From: Ferrovibrio sp.
Lineage (GTDB): Bacteria > Pseudomonadota > Alphaproteobacteria > Ferrovibrionales > Ferrovibrionaceae
Direction: 5' to 3'
Length of the DNA: 64,000 nucleotides
Assembly (NCBI RefSeq): GCF_025869515.1
Contig: NZ_JAOZVR010000008.1
Location: 36,467-100,466, forward strand
Under the pieces are notes generated by a model. That model was not told the DNA's origin. It did no database searches and saw only the letters and a program-made list of their open reading frames with translations. A program made the position numbers and the translations under genes. Numbering within the stretch: position 1 is the first letter of the stretch; each line of letters begins with the position of its first letter. Positions 1 to 6,752 of the stretch are shown here, piece after piece.

Positions 1-236
1 TGCGGGTCCGGCACTGGATCACCTTCCATGGCCTGAGCCTGAACGTGGAGCCTAACCTGGACCACTATGGCGGCATCGTCGCCTGCGGCATCCAGAAGAC
101 CGCGGCCGAGCCCTTCGGCGTTACCTCGCTGGCCGATCTGGGCCTGACGCCGACGCTGCCCGAGGTCGACCTGGTGCTGCGCGACACGGTGGAGGCGGCC
201 CTGCTCGACCGCCTCGGCGCCAGTTGCCAATCCTGA
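1..236 (+). CDS. lipB: Octanoyltransferase LipB, 3' end (truncated by window edge)
   Basis: LipB transfers the octanoyl group from octanoyl-ACP to lipoyl domains, the first step of protein lipoylation in the cytoplasm. Only the C-terminal ~78 residues are present, read in frame from base 3 to the TGA at 234-236. They contain the family's HGLSLNVEPNLDHYGGIVAC segment, which includes the cysteine used for acyl transfer, and the following GVTSLADLG. The upstream part lies outside the window. It fits with lipA and the lipoylated pyruvate dehydrogenase genes at the far right of the window, although these are about 55 kb away and not in an operon with it. The family match is clear; the start cannot be seen. 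Confidence 0.9.
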   Translation, partial: RVRHWITFHGLSLNVEPNLDHYGGIVACGIQKTAAEPFGVTSLADLGLTPTLPEVDLVLRDTVEAALLDRLGASCQS

Positions 237-268
237 TCAGGTTCTAGTTCTAACTCACTGAATCAGAA

Positions 269-520
269 TTATTTATTCTTCCGTTCATGCGCGCGGCGCT
301 GCTGCCGGGTCATGCCTGCGGTCGAGACCACCTGCGGCTCGGCCGCGCCCTTGCGCGCCTTCAGCACCAGCACGAAACAGGCCGTGAAGATCACCACCGT
401 GCCCAGACCGACCCACTGGCTGCCGGTGGCCCACCAGCCCAGGCCGCCGAACCCGACCGCGCCGGCATAGCACAGCGCCCATTCCTTCAGGCTCATTCTG
501 TATTGTTTCTTTGTAACCAT
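269..520 (-). CDS. Small two-helix membrane protein, function unknown
   Basis: An 83-residue protein with two hydrophobic stretches, about residues 15-35 and 37-55, followed by a basic C-terminal tail containing MTRQQRRAHERKNK. This predicts a small inner-membrane protein with a charged cytoplasmic tail. I do not recognise the family. It is convergent with lipB, 32 bases away. No strong ribosome-binding site precedes the ATG at 520, and an internal ATG at residue 9 is an alternative start. The flanking bases are AT-rich compared with the surroundings. Confidence 0.55.
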   Translation of the reverse strand: MVTKKQYRMSLKEWALCYAGAVGFGGLGWWATGSQWVGLGTVVIFTACFVLVLKARKGAAEPQVVSTAGMTRQQRRAHERKNK

Positions 521-627
521 AATCTTATTCGATCTTTCTTAATTTATTGATCAACCCGAGACCGTCCCTGCCGGCGCCCCATTCTGCGGCATTCCGGTGC
601 AGGGCACCACAGCCTGCTCCTGTCCGG

Positions 628-734
628 TTCGTTTTGCTTCATTGGTGTTCGTTTCGGTTCGTTCAGGTTCGTTGGATACTCGTTCGGCTTCGTTGGTGTT
701 CGTTTGGCTTCGTTGGTGTTCGTTCCGGTTCGTT
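628..734. repeat. Eleven-copy decamer array with TTCGTT core
   Basis: The hexamer TTCGTT, or a one-base variant, begins at 628, 638, 648, 658, 668, 679, 689, 699, 709, 719 and 729. The period is therefore exactly 10 bases except for one 11-base step. The four bases between cores vary (TTGC, GGTG, TCGG, CAGG, CCGG). Variants are TTCATT at 638 and CTCGTT at 679. The array lies in the 557-base gene-free stretch 521-1077. One unit per helical turn would put every core on the same face of the DNA. It is not a CRISPR array, because there are no unique spacers. Its function is unknown. Confidence 0.85.
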
Positions 735-889
735 TCGACTTCCCGGAGATTGCCAGGCCAGAGTTACAATCAAAAGAACACATAGGGTACATTTTCTGCA
801 GATCAAGGCTGGCGCAATCCCCCATCACGCCCGTGCCTGCGGGAGCCCAATTCACCGGTTTGAGGGAGTCCTTCTGGCGCGGGCGTGAC

Positions 890-962
890 GGTAGGGGGCG
901 AGGCCCCCCTTACCCTCCCGGTCTGCGACCGGGGCCCTCCCTCTCCCCGCCTGGCGGGAGAG
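890..962. repeat. Three consecutive GC-rich hairpins (REP-like cluster)
   Basis: Three inverted repeats follow one another: 890-899 with 903-914 (GGTAGGGGGC against GCCCCCCTTACC, one bulge), 918-923 with 927-932 (CCGGTC/GACCGG, perfect, 3-base loop), and 941-951 with 953-962 (CTCTCCCCGCC/GGCGGGAGAG). No T-tract follows, so this is more like an intergenic palindromic repeat than a simple intrinsic terminator. It sits between the decamer array and the gene at 1078. I see no gene between 521 and 1077. Confidence 0.6.
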
Positions 963-1077
963 AGTAAAGCCGGCTCTGTGACTGCCGCTCCTGTGACCCC
1001 GTCTTTGTGACAGCCGGCATGGCCCGCCGCGCCGGCCCGGCTATGATGAACCCCGTTCTCTTCAGCCCGGGGCTTTT

Positions 1078-1764
1078 ATGAACATCCTGATCTTCGGCGC
1101 CACCGGCATGGTCGGCCAGGCCGTGCTGCGCGAATGCCTGCTCGACCCCGGCGTGGCCCGGGTGGTCGCCATCGGCCGCAGCCCGGCGAAAGGCGTCACC
1201 CCGATGGGCCGCCTGCCCGAGGCCGCGACGAAGCTGGAAGACCTGATCCACGCCGACCTGTTCGACTATGCCGGCATCGAGGACCGGCTGACCGGCTTCG
1301 AGGCCTGTTTCTTCTGCCTGGGGGTCAGCGCCGCCGGGATGAGCGAGGCGGCCTATACAAGGGTGACGCACGACCTGACGCTGGCCGCCGCCGCCACGCT
1401 GGCCCGGCTCAATCCGCAGATGGTGTTCACCTACATCACCGGGCGCGGCACCGACAGCACGGAACGCGGCCCGGTGATGTGGGCGCGGGTGAAGGGCCGC
1501 ACCGAGAATGCCCTGCTCGCCCTGCCCTTCAAGGCGGCCTATATGTTCCGCCCCGGCGCCATCGAGCCGCTGCACGGGATCAAACCGAAAAGCCGGGTCT
1601 ACCGGCTGGCCTATCTGCTGCTGATGCCGGTGCTGCCGCTGGTGAAGCGGCTGTGGCCGGAAAGCCTGACCACTACCGAACAGGTGGGCAAGGCGATGCT
1701 CGCCTGCGCGCGCGCAGCGAAGCCGAAACGGATTCTGGAAGTGGCGGATATCAACGCGCTGTAG
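1078..1764 (+). CDS. NAD(P)-binding epimerase-like (Rossmann) protein
   Basis: A 228-residue protein opening with a Rossmann dinucleotide-binding motif, MNILIFGATGMVGQAVLREC, followed by an acidic strand and a CFFCLGVSAAGM segment. It resembles atypical short-chain dehydrogenases of the NAD-dependent epimerase/NAD(P)H-binding group (HTATIP2-like size and layout). A KGR(T)EN segment stands near the position of the catalytic lysine. Members act as NAD(P)H-dependent oxidoreductases or redox sensors; the substrate cannot be predicted. It is a single gene with no tight neighbour. The ATG at 1078 is the natural start, preceded only by a weak purine-rich stretch. Confidence 0.75.
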   Translation: MNILIFGATGMVGQAVLRECLLDPGVARVVAIGRSPAKGVTPMGRLPEAATKLEDLIHADLFDYAGIEDRLTGFEACFFCLGVSAAGMSEAAYTRVTHDLTLAAAATLARLNPQMVFTYITGRGTDSTERGPVMWARVKGRTENALLALPFKAAYMFRPGAIEPLHGIKPKSRVYRLAYLLLMPVLPLVKRLWPESLTTTEQVGKAMLACARAAKPKRILEVADINAL

Positions 1765-1862
1765 ATGAGCGGATCGGCACCGAAATCGATTGGTGCTGCA
1801 CCGCCGATTTTCCCGAAAGCCTTTATTCGTGGGGTGTCTCCACAGAATGAAAGGCCTCAACA

Positions 1863-2498
1863 GTGCTCGTCATCCATCATCTCGGAATTTCGCAGTCGGA
1901 CCGGATCGTGTGGCTTTGCGAGGAGCTTGGGATTCCCTACGAGCTCAAGCGCTACGCGCGCGATCCGCAGACCCGGATGGCGCCGGCCGACTACCGGGCG
2001 CTGACGCCATTCGGCACCGCCCCGGTGATCGACGACGGCGACCTCAGGCTGGGAGAGTCGGCTGCGATCATCGAATACATCGCGCAAACCTACGGCGATG
2101 GCCGCCTGCTCATCCGGCCCGGCGCGCCCGGCTATGCCGATTTCCTCTACTGGTTCCATTTCGCCAACGGGTCGTTCATGCCGGCCGCCCTGATCGATTC
2201 GCTCTGCAACCGCCTGCCCGGCGGCGCCGGGGCGATGACAGCGCTCCGCGCCCGGCTCGACCGCGCCTACGATCAGATCGAGGACCGGCTCGGCCGGGTG
2301 CCGTTTCTGGCGGGAGCGGCGTTCAGCGCGGCCGACATCATGACGCTTTTCCCGCTGACCACGATGCGGGTTTTCTCGCCGCGCGACATCGGCCCCTATC
2401 CGCAAATCCGCGCCTATCTGCAGCGCATCGCGGCGCGGCCGGCCTTCCGGCGCGCCATGCAGAAGGCCGATCCGGGGTTTGATCTGCCGCTGAGCTGA
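1863..2498 (+). CDS. Glutathione S-transferase family protein
   Basis: A 211-residue protein of normal GST length. The N-terminal thioredoxin-fold half carries VWLCEELGIPYELK, a cis-proline region (FGTAPVIDDGDLRLGESAAI) and the ES pair that binds the glutathione gamma-glutamyl group. The C-terminal helical half has the LGRVPFLAGAAFSAADIMTL segment typical of GST folding boxes. It would conjugate or reduce electrophiles with glutathione in the cytoplasm. The start is GTG at 1863; the ATG at 1847 is out of frame. The AraC-type regulator begins 75 bases downstream on the same strand. The substrate is unknown. Confidence 0.85.
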   Translation: MLVIHHLGISQSDRIVWLCEELGIPYELKRYARDPQTRMAPADYRALTPFGTAPVIDDGDLRLGESAAIIEYIAQTYGDGRLLIRPGAPGYADFLYWFHFANGSFMPAALIDSLCNRLPGGAGAMTALRARLDRAYDQIEDRLGRVPFLAGAAFSAADIMTLFPLTTMRVFSPRDIGPYPQIRAYLQRIAARPAFRRAMQKADPGFDLPLS

Positions 2499-2573
2499 CC
2501 ATGGGCGCGGCATCGCCTGCACCGGAGCAATCAACCGCTTCCACCGAACCGTCATGACCCGCATAGTGACCGC

Positions 2574-3464
2574 ATGAGCGCAACGCCGGACGACAAAGGC
2601 AAAGCCCTTCTGGCCCGCCCCGGGATCGGACTGACGGCGCGCGTCGTCCAGCGCAGCGACCTGCGGTTCAGCCGGATCGTCGTCGACCGCCCGGCGCTGA
2701 TCCTGCTGCGCCACGGCACGAAACTGCTCGAATCCGCCCGCGGGCAATGGTCCCTGAAGGGCGGCGAAGCCATTGCCATCGCCGGCGGCCAGACCTTCGA
2801 CGTGACCAATCGCCTGTCCGACAGAGGCCTCTATGAAGCGCAATGGCTGGTCTGGGATCCGTCCGTCATCGCGCGTTTCGAGCGGACGGCGACCGGGGGA
2901 CATCACCTGGAGGGGGGCGCGGCGCTCGGGAAGGTCGATGCCGAGTTTGCCTCCGCCTTCGACCGCGCGCGCGACGCCATCGCGGATGTGCGGCATGTTC
3001 CGGACGATGTCGCCGCGCACAGGCTGACCGAGATGCTCGTCTGGCTGTCCCTGCGCGGCATCCATTTCTCCGCAGCGGAGAACCCCAGCCTGGCGGCGAA
3101 GGTGCGCCGGCTGCTCGAGACCGCCCTCGCGGAGCCGTGGACAGCCCCGGTTGCAGCGAAACGCCTGGCGCTGAGCGAGGCTACGCTGCGGCGGCGCCTG
3201 GCCGCCGAAGGCACCAGCTTCGGCGACCTGCTGACTGACGTCCGCATGTCCTACGCCATGCTTCTGCTGCAGTCGACGGAGTATGCGGTCAACCGCATCG
3301 CGCTGGAGGTCGGCTATGAATCGGCCTCGCGCTTCGCCATCCGGTTTCGCGAACGCTTCGGCTTTCCGCCCACGGCGATCAGGGGACATGCCCGCGATTG
3401 CCCGCCCGATGGCGGATCGGTTGTGCGGAACGGGAGCGATCAGGCGGTCACAGAGCTAAACTAG
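2574..3464 (+). CDS. AraC-family transcriptional regulator
   Basis: A 296-residue protein with a variable N-terminal sensing part and a C-terminal AraC/XylS DNA-binding domain from about residue 185. The first helix-turn-helix is in APVAAKRLALSEATLRRRLA, and the second is in AVNRIALEVGYESASRFAIR, followed by the family's FRERFGFPPTAIR ending. The first helix-turn-helix region and the GYESASRF segment are strongly diagnostic. It probably activates a nearby or unlinked target in response to an unknown ligand. It follows the GST gene by 75 bases, so the two could be functionally linked, but no operator is evident. Confidence 0.85.
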   Translation: MSATPDDKGKALLARPGIGLTARVVQRSDLRFSRIVVDRPALILLRHGTKLLESARGQWSLKGGEAIAIAGGQTFDVTNRLSDRGLYEAQWLVWDPSVIARFERTATGGHHLEGGAALGKVDAEFASAFDRARDAIADVRHVPDDVAAHRLTEMLVWLSLRGIHFSAAENPSLAAKVRRLLETALAEPWTAPVAAKRLALSEATLRRRLAAEGTSFGDLLTDVRMSYAMLLLQSTEYAVNRIALEVGYESASRFAIRFRERFGFPPTAIRGHARDCPPDGGSVVRNGSDQAVTELN

Positions 3465-3660
3465 CGTGCGCGGTAAGTTGTCTGGCAAAACGGCATTAAC
3501 AGCCAAAAGGGCTCTGGCTCTCGCGGAAGCAACTCAAGAAAAAACTATAATTCCAGCGAGAGTGAGAATCCGGACGATGGATCAGCTCAGCGTATGCGCT
3601 TTAGCTTGAAGTTGACGTGAACCGGCTCGTTGAGAACCCCGTCCGCCAAAACTTCCTATG

Positions 3661-3843
3661 CTACTTATTATAATGCCTAATTAGCATAGACTGGAATCGG
3701 TCTATATCTCGCTTTATGCCTGCTACTTTGGATGACGTCACATCAACTCCAGCTTCCGTCATCCAACCGCCAGCTTCTATAAAAGTGAGAATTTTTTCGC
3801 AGCCCGTGATGTGCCGTTGAATTAATTCTCTTGGGAAAGGCAT
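3661..3843 (-). CDS. 60-residue hypothetical protein in AT-rich island
   Basis: The start chosen is the ATG at 3843, because AGGAGA stands a few bases upstream (AACAGGAGAATAGCG then ATG); an ATG nine codons earlier has no such site. The product begins MPFPRELIQRHITGCEKILT and is rich in charged residues, with no hydrophobic segment, so it is predicted to be soluble and helical. I do not recognise it. Its base composition is like the surrounding AT-rich island and unlike the neighbouring genes, which suggests recent acquisition. Confidence 0.5.
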   Translation of the reverse strand: MPFPRELIQRHITGCEKILTFIEAGGWMTEAGVDVTSSKVAGIKRDIDRFQSMLIRHYNK

Positions 3844-3960
3844 CGCTATTCTCCTGTTGAATTCACGCATCAGCGCGAAGATTCTTAACGCCCCCCAATG
3901 GTGTGTTCACGAGGTAGCAAAAATAAGCCCTCGCGCAAAGTGATTTTTGTTATTAACAAG

Positions 3961-3986
3961 TGAAGTGGGGATTGCTTCCTACTTCA
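3961..3986. other. Hairpin in AT-rich island
   Basis: An 11-base stem with a 4-base loop (TTGC), with two G-U-type pairs, formed by TGAAGTGGGGA and TTCCTACTTCA. No T-run follows, so terminator activity is uncertain. Confidence 0.4.
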
Positions 3987-4136
3987 CCATTTCTGACCAT
4001 CGTGGCCGTTGATAGTCGCTGATAGATTTTTGTAGTCGTTTTATAAAATGTGCCGGACCCGAAGGTCGCTCAAACCACATACCTATTCGCGGTATCATTG
4101 TTGTTCAGGCGGCGGGGCGGTTAGATGTAAAATCCG

Positions 4137-4436
4137 CTACAGCGTCGGCGTCTGCGAGAACTTGGTCGCGCCGGCGGCGAGTTCGGCTTCCTCGGGCGTC
4201 ACCGCGCCCTGCTCCACCACCTGCACTTCGGCCGTATCGGGCCCGGTCTGCAGCGCATGTTCCAGCGTGTCGAGATCGGCGGTGTCGCCATAGGCCAGCA
4301 CTTCGACGCGGCCGTCGCGCCGGTTGCGCACCCAGCCGACCAGGCCGAGCTGGCGGCCGCGCGTGGCGGTCCAGTAGCGGAAGCCCACGCCCTGCACCCG
4401 GCCGGAAACGAAGAAACGCCGCGCCATTTTTGCCAT
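4137..4436 (-). CDS. acyP: Acylphosphatase
   Basis: A 99-residue protein of the usual acylphosphatase size, which hydrolyses carboxyl-phosphate bonds such as acetyl phosphate in the cytoplasm. The signature is RRFFVSGRVQGVGFRYWTAT, where VQGVGFR forms the phosphate-binding loop with the catalytic arginine, followed by GWVRNRRDGRVEVLAYGD, which contains the catalytic asparagine (VRN). Two in-frame ATGs, at 4436 and 4427, are possible, and neither has a clear ribosome-binding site. It lies at the end of the leftward run of small genes at 4526-6161, about 90 bases after the HMA gene, and may be co-transcribed with them. The identification is firm. Confidence 0.88.
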   Translation of the reverse strand: MAKMARRFFVSGRVQGVGFRYWTATRGRQLGLVGWVRNRRDGRVEVLAYGDTADLDTLEHALQTGPDTAEVQVVEQGAVTPEEAELAAGATKFSQTPTL

Positions 4437-4525
4437 GCGCCAGCTTAGCCCGGCGCGACGCGGCCGGCCAAGGGGGCAAAACCCGGCCCTGCCCGCGAAA
4501 AATCGCGGGATAACCGCGCGCGGCC

Positions 4526-4735
4526 TCAGGCCGGGAGGCGGATTTCCTCCGGCGCGTAGCCGGCCTGCGCGATGGCCGCCTTCACCGCCTCGGCGTCGGC
4601 CGTGCCGGTGACCGTGACGCGCCTGGCCGGCCGGTCGAATGCGATGGCGTCGATGCCGCCGAGCTGGCCGAGCGCCTGGCGGATCGAGGCTTCGCAATGG
4701 CCGCAGGTCATGTCGGGAACGGAAAACACCGCCAT
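4526..4735 (-). CDS. Heavy-metal-associated (HMA) domain protein, CopZ-like
   Basis: A 69-residue single ferredoxin-like HMA domain. The metal-binding motif is MTCGHC, with cysteines at residues 11 and 14, in SVPDMTCGHCEASIRQAL. Such proteins carry Cu(I) or related soft metal ions in the cytoplasm. AGGAG lies six bases before the ATG. It follows the DUF2892 gene by 34 bases and looks co-transcribed with it and the YeeE genes. The cargo metal is not settled by sequence; a role in sulfur or metalloid handling would be inference from the neighbours. Confidence 0.85.
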   Translation of the reverse strand: MAVFSVPDMTCGHCEASIRQALGQLGGIDAIAFDRPARRVTVTGTADAEAVKAAIAQAGYAPEEIRLPA

Positions 4736-4769
4736 GGAAAACTCCTGGTCTGACCGGTCGGCAGCCGTG

Positions 4770-4973
4770 TCACTCGGCCGGCTTGAGCGGGCAGGTGTTG
4801 ATGCCCAGCAGGGTATAGGCCGGGCAGAAGCGGAACAGGCCGGTGGCCAGCGGCACCAGGCCGATCAGGCCGAACCAGCGTTCCGGGCCGGGATAGACGG
4901 CGACGAAGGTGAGCAGGATCAGGCCCGCGACGATGCGGAGGATGCGGTCGAGACTGCCGACATTGCTTTTCAT
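4770..4973 (-). CDS. DUF2892 (YgaP C-terminal-like) membrane protein
   Basis: A 67-residue protein with two hydrophobic segments (about residues 12-30 and 34-57). It begins MKSNVGSLDRILRIVAGLIL and ends with FRFCPAYTLLGINTCPLKP, both typical of the DUF2892 domain that forms the membrane part of YgaP rhodanese. The paired cysteines near the C-terminus are characteristic of the family. It lies 42 bases after the second YeeE gene. DUF2892 proteins recur next to YeeE/YedE transporters and ArsR-type sulfur regulators, which supports a role in sulfur-species handling. Confidence 0.8.
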   Translation of the reverse strand: MKSNVGSLDRILRIVAGLILLTFVAVYPGPERWFGLIGLVPLATGLFRFCPAYTLLGINTCPLKPAE

Positions 4974-5015
4974 GACAGGGCTGCTTTCTGTGCGGGTTCG
5001 GTTTCCGTGCGGGGT

Positions 5016-5630
5016 TCAGTGTTGCGCGGCGATGCGCTGGCGGCCGGCAACCGGCGACGGTTCGGTATCGCCATCGACCTCGCGGCCGAGTTCCTCCTGC
5101 CACGGGCGCCAGCGTTCCAGCACCACCAGCAGGGCGACGATCAGCGCGGCAAACACCAGCGCCACCAGCCAGAAGGGCTGGCCGACCAGATGATCGAGCG
5201 TGAGCTTGCCCGGGCCGCCGTCGATCCACGGCCGCAGCGTGGGTTCCAGATAGCCGAAGGCCAGCGCGCCGCAGAGGCCGCCGAGCAGGGTGGCCCAGGC
5301 ATCGCGATAGCCGGCGCCGATCTGCGCCAGCACGGTGCCGGGACAGCCGCCGGCCAGCGTGATGCCGACGCCGAGGATCAGGCCGCCGGCGATATCGGCG
5401 GTGTAGAGCGTGGCCTTGGGCGACAGCTTGATCAGGCCGAAGCCGTTCAGCGCGGCCAGCACCACCAGGCCGGTGGCCACGGCGCTGAGGAAGACCTTGA
5501 GCATGGTGAAATTGCGCAGCTGCATCTGGCCGACGATGACGCCGGGCTCGAAGACGCGCGATTTCTCCAGCGCCAGGCCGAAGACCAGGCCCATGACGAG
5601 GCCGGTGAGAATGGCTGACAGAACGCTCAT
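5016..5630 (-). CDS. YeeE/YedE-family sulfur transporter half (DUF6691-type)
   Basis: A 204-residue integral membrane protein with about five hydrophobic helices. The segment GGLILGVGITLAGGCPGTVL, near residues 83-103, has the G-GCPGT signature of YeeE/YedE proteins, in which the cysteine takes part in moving sulfur compounds such as thiosulfate. It is one of two half-size YeeE proteins encoded back to back; the full-length family member is about twice this size, so the two probably form one transporter. GAGGAGG precedes the ATG with good spacing. The upstream partner ends 15 bases before this gene. Confidence 0.85.
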   Translation of the reverse strand: MSVLSAILTGLVMGLVFGLALEKSRVFEPGVIVGQMQLRNFTMLKVFLSAVATGLVVLAALNGFGLIKLSPKATLYTADIAGGLILGVGITLAGGCPGTVLAQIGAGYRDAWATLLGGLCGALAFGYLEPTLRPWIDGGPGKLTLDHLVGQPFWLVALVFAALIVALLVVLERWRPWQEELGREVDGDTEPSPVAGRQRIAAQH

Positions 5631-5645
5631 GGCGCCCTCCTCTGG

Positions 5646-6161
5646 TTACACGCGGCGCAGCAGCATCGCGGTGGCGATGCCGCCGGCGAACATGGCGGTG
5701 ACGGCGGTGAAGGATCCGATCGACAGCTGGGCGATGCCCGAGAGGCCATGACCGCTGGTGCAGCCATCGGCGATGCGGGCGCCGAACAGCATGATGAAGC
5801 CGGCGACGAAAGCCAGCGGCAGGCGCTGCTGCAGGCTGCCGATGCCCATGCCGCGCGACCAGACATAGGACATCGCCGGACGGCGCGCGCCGGACAGCCG
5901 CGAGGACAGGAAGGCGCCGAGCGCCACGCCGACCACCAGCGCGACCTGCCACCAGTTCTTGGCGCCGGCGAGATGTTTGGCGATGTAGTCGATCTTCACG
6001 GCGCCCGGGTCGACCAGCGCGGCGAGGTTGCCGGCGACGGTGACATAGGAGGACGAGGCGCCGAGCGCGGTGTTGATCAGCAGGAAGGCCGGAATCTGCA
6101 GCAGGCCGATCAGGATGCCGGCCGCATAGGGCGACCAGGCCTTGTCGCGTAAGGACATCAT
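5646..6161 (-). CDS. YeeE/YedE-family sulfur transporter half
   Basis: A 171-residue membrane protein with four or five hydrophobic helices. The signature is GARIADGCTSGHGLSGIA, near residue 130, with the conserved cysteine and SGHGLSG loop of the YeeE/YedE family. The start is placed at the ATG at 6161, six bases after GGAGG; an earlier in-frame ATG at 6197 would overlap the promoter. It is the first gene of the leftward run YeeE-YeeE-DUF2892-HMA(-acyP). Upstream is a -10 box and an FNR-type site, so expression is probably raised under low oxygen. The exact transported sulfur species is not shown by the sequence. Confidence 0.85.
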   Translation of the reverse strand: MMSLRDKAWSPYAAGILIGLLQIPAFLLINTALGASSSYVTVAGNLAALVDPGAVKIDYIAKHLAGAKNWWQVALVVGVALGAFLSSRLSGARRPAMSYVWSRGMGIGSLQQRLPLAFVAGFIMLFGARIADGCTSGHGLSGIAQLSIGSFTAVTAMFAGGIATAMLLRRV

Positions 6162-6196
6162 TGTGCACCTCCGAAGGTCAGCGAATCTCGGGAGCA

Positions 6197-6237
6197 ATTT
6201 ATACAGTCCCGAAGTGTTTTTACTTGATATGGATCAA
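6197..6237 (-). promoter_or_regulatory. FNR/FixK-type activated promoter for the YeeE operon
   Basis: Reading leftward, TATAAAT (6203-6197) is a near-ideal -10 box. The palindrome TTGATATGGATCAA (6224-6237) matches the FNR/Anr/FixK consensus TTGAT-N4-ATCAA exactly. A start site about seven bases after the -10 would put the centre of the palindrome near -40, the position used by class II FNR-family promoters in which the site replaces the -35 box. The first gene of the operon starts at 6161. Confidence 0.65.
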
Positions 6238-6243
6238 GCCGGC

Positions 6244-6290
6244 TTGACGCGGTGCCGGACGGGCACTACGTTATTCGTCGAATGACGAAT
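6244..6290 (+). promoter_or_regulatory. Promoter and operator of the first arsR gene
   Basis: TTGACG (6244-6249), 17 bases, TACGTT (6267-6272) form a plausible sigma-70 promoter. Immediately after it is a perfect 7-4-7 palindrome, ATTCGTC-GAAT-GACGAAT (6273-6290), covering the expected start site. This is the usual layout for an auto-repressed ArsR gene. The same 7-4-7 motif recurs at 6718-6735 before the flavoprotein gene. Confidence 0.65.
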
Positions 6291-6300
6291 GGAGCGCCCG

Positions 6301-6690
6301 ATGGCGACCAGGACCAAAACCCCCAAAAAACCCAAAGCCGCCATTGATAAAGCCGGGGCCGTCTGCTGCGATCCGGGCCTGTCGGCCGCGCCGATCCCGG
6401 CCGATCTGGTGGAACATGCCCGCGCCGAGGATGACGAGCTGGCCGAGCTGGCCAAGGCCGTTGCGCATCCGGTGCGCGTGCTGATCCTGCGCAACCTGCT
6501 GCGCATCGGCACCTGCTATTTCGGCAAGCTGGCCGACCTGCTGCCGGTGGCGCCGTCGACCGCCTCGCAGCATCTGAGCATCCTGAAAGACGCCGGCCTG
6601 GTGCGCGGCGAGATCGGCGACGCCCGCCCCTGCTACTGCGTCGATGTGCCCAGGCTGCGCCGCCTGCAGCAGCTGATCGGCAACCTGTAG
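6301..6690 (+). CDS. ArsR-family metalloregulator (first of two)
   Basis: A 129-residue winged-helix repressor. The DNA-recognition helix is in LPVAPSTASQHLSILKDAGL. Cysteines lie at 22 and 23 (VCCDP), 72 (GTCYF, near the helix where classic ArsR has ELCVC) and 111 and 113 (CYC), which suggests a thiol-based metalloid or sulfur-species sensor. The start is the ATG at 6301, with GGAG seven bases upstream; an ATG at 6289 lacks such a site. It is divergent from the YeeE operon and is followed by the flavoprotein gene after 62 bases. It probably represses itself and the flavoprotein through the shared 18-base palindrome. Whether the signal is arsenite or a persulfide is not decided. Confidence 0.85.
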   Translation: MATRTKTPKKPKAAIDKAGAVCCDPGLSAAPIPADLVEHARAEDDELAELAKAVAHPVRVLILRNLLRIGTCYFGKLADLLPVAPSTASQHLSILKDAGLVRGEIGDARPCYCVDVPRLRRLQQLIGNL

Positions 6691-6717
6691 GTCCCCACCT
6701 CTTTTTTTGATTATCGC

Positions 6718-6735
6718 ATTCGTATTTCGACGAAG
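6718..6735 (+). promoter_or_regulatory. Second copy of the ArsR operator, before the flavoprotein gene
   Basis: ATTCGTA-TTTC-GACGAAG has the same 7-4-7 architecture as the perfect palindrome at 6273-6290 and keeps 12 of its 14 arm bases. It lies 18 bases before the ATG of the flavoprotein gene and after the stop codon of the regulator. This suggests separate repression of the flavoprotein/MFS pair by the same ArsR protein. Confidence 0.6.
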
Positions 6736-6752
6736 ACCGAAGGAGCCCCGCC

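Larger units (their letters stand above)
3465..4136. other. AT-rich island between AraC regulator and acylphosphatase
   Basis: By eye this 670-base stretch is much richer in A+T than the surrounding sequence, with many A/T runs between 3520 and 4110. It contains one short leftward gene (3661-3843) and a hairpin (3961-3986), and otherwise nothing I can assign. The composition suggests DNA acquired from elsewhere or a relic of it. No integrase, transposase, terminal repeat or tRNA remnant could be found in it. Confidence 0.6.

Noticed and set aside
628..734. CRISPR array
   Set aside because: Units are 10 bases with no unique spacers of normal length and no cas gene nearby.
544..855. Repeat-containing frame reading NEAKRTPTKPNEYPTNLNEP
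   Set aside because: It is produced by the decamer array (three decamers are 30 bases, so any frame is periodic); no ribosome-binding site, and it also opens on the other strand.
4048..4293. 81-codon rightward frame across the end of acyP
   Set aside because: It overlaps acyP on the opposite strand, has no ribosome-binding site and no recognisable product.
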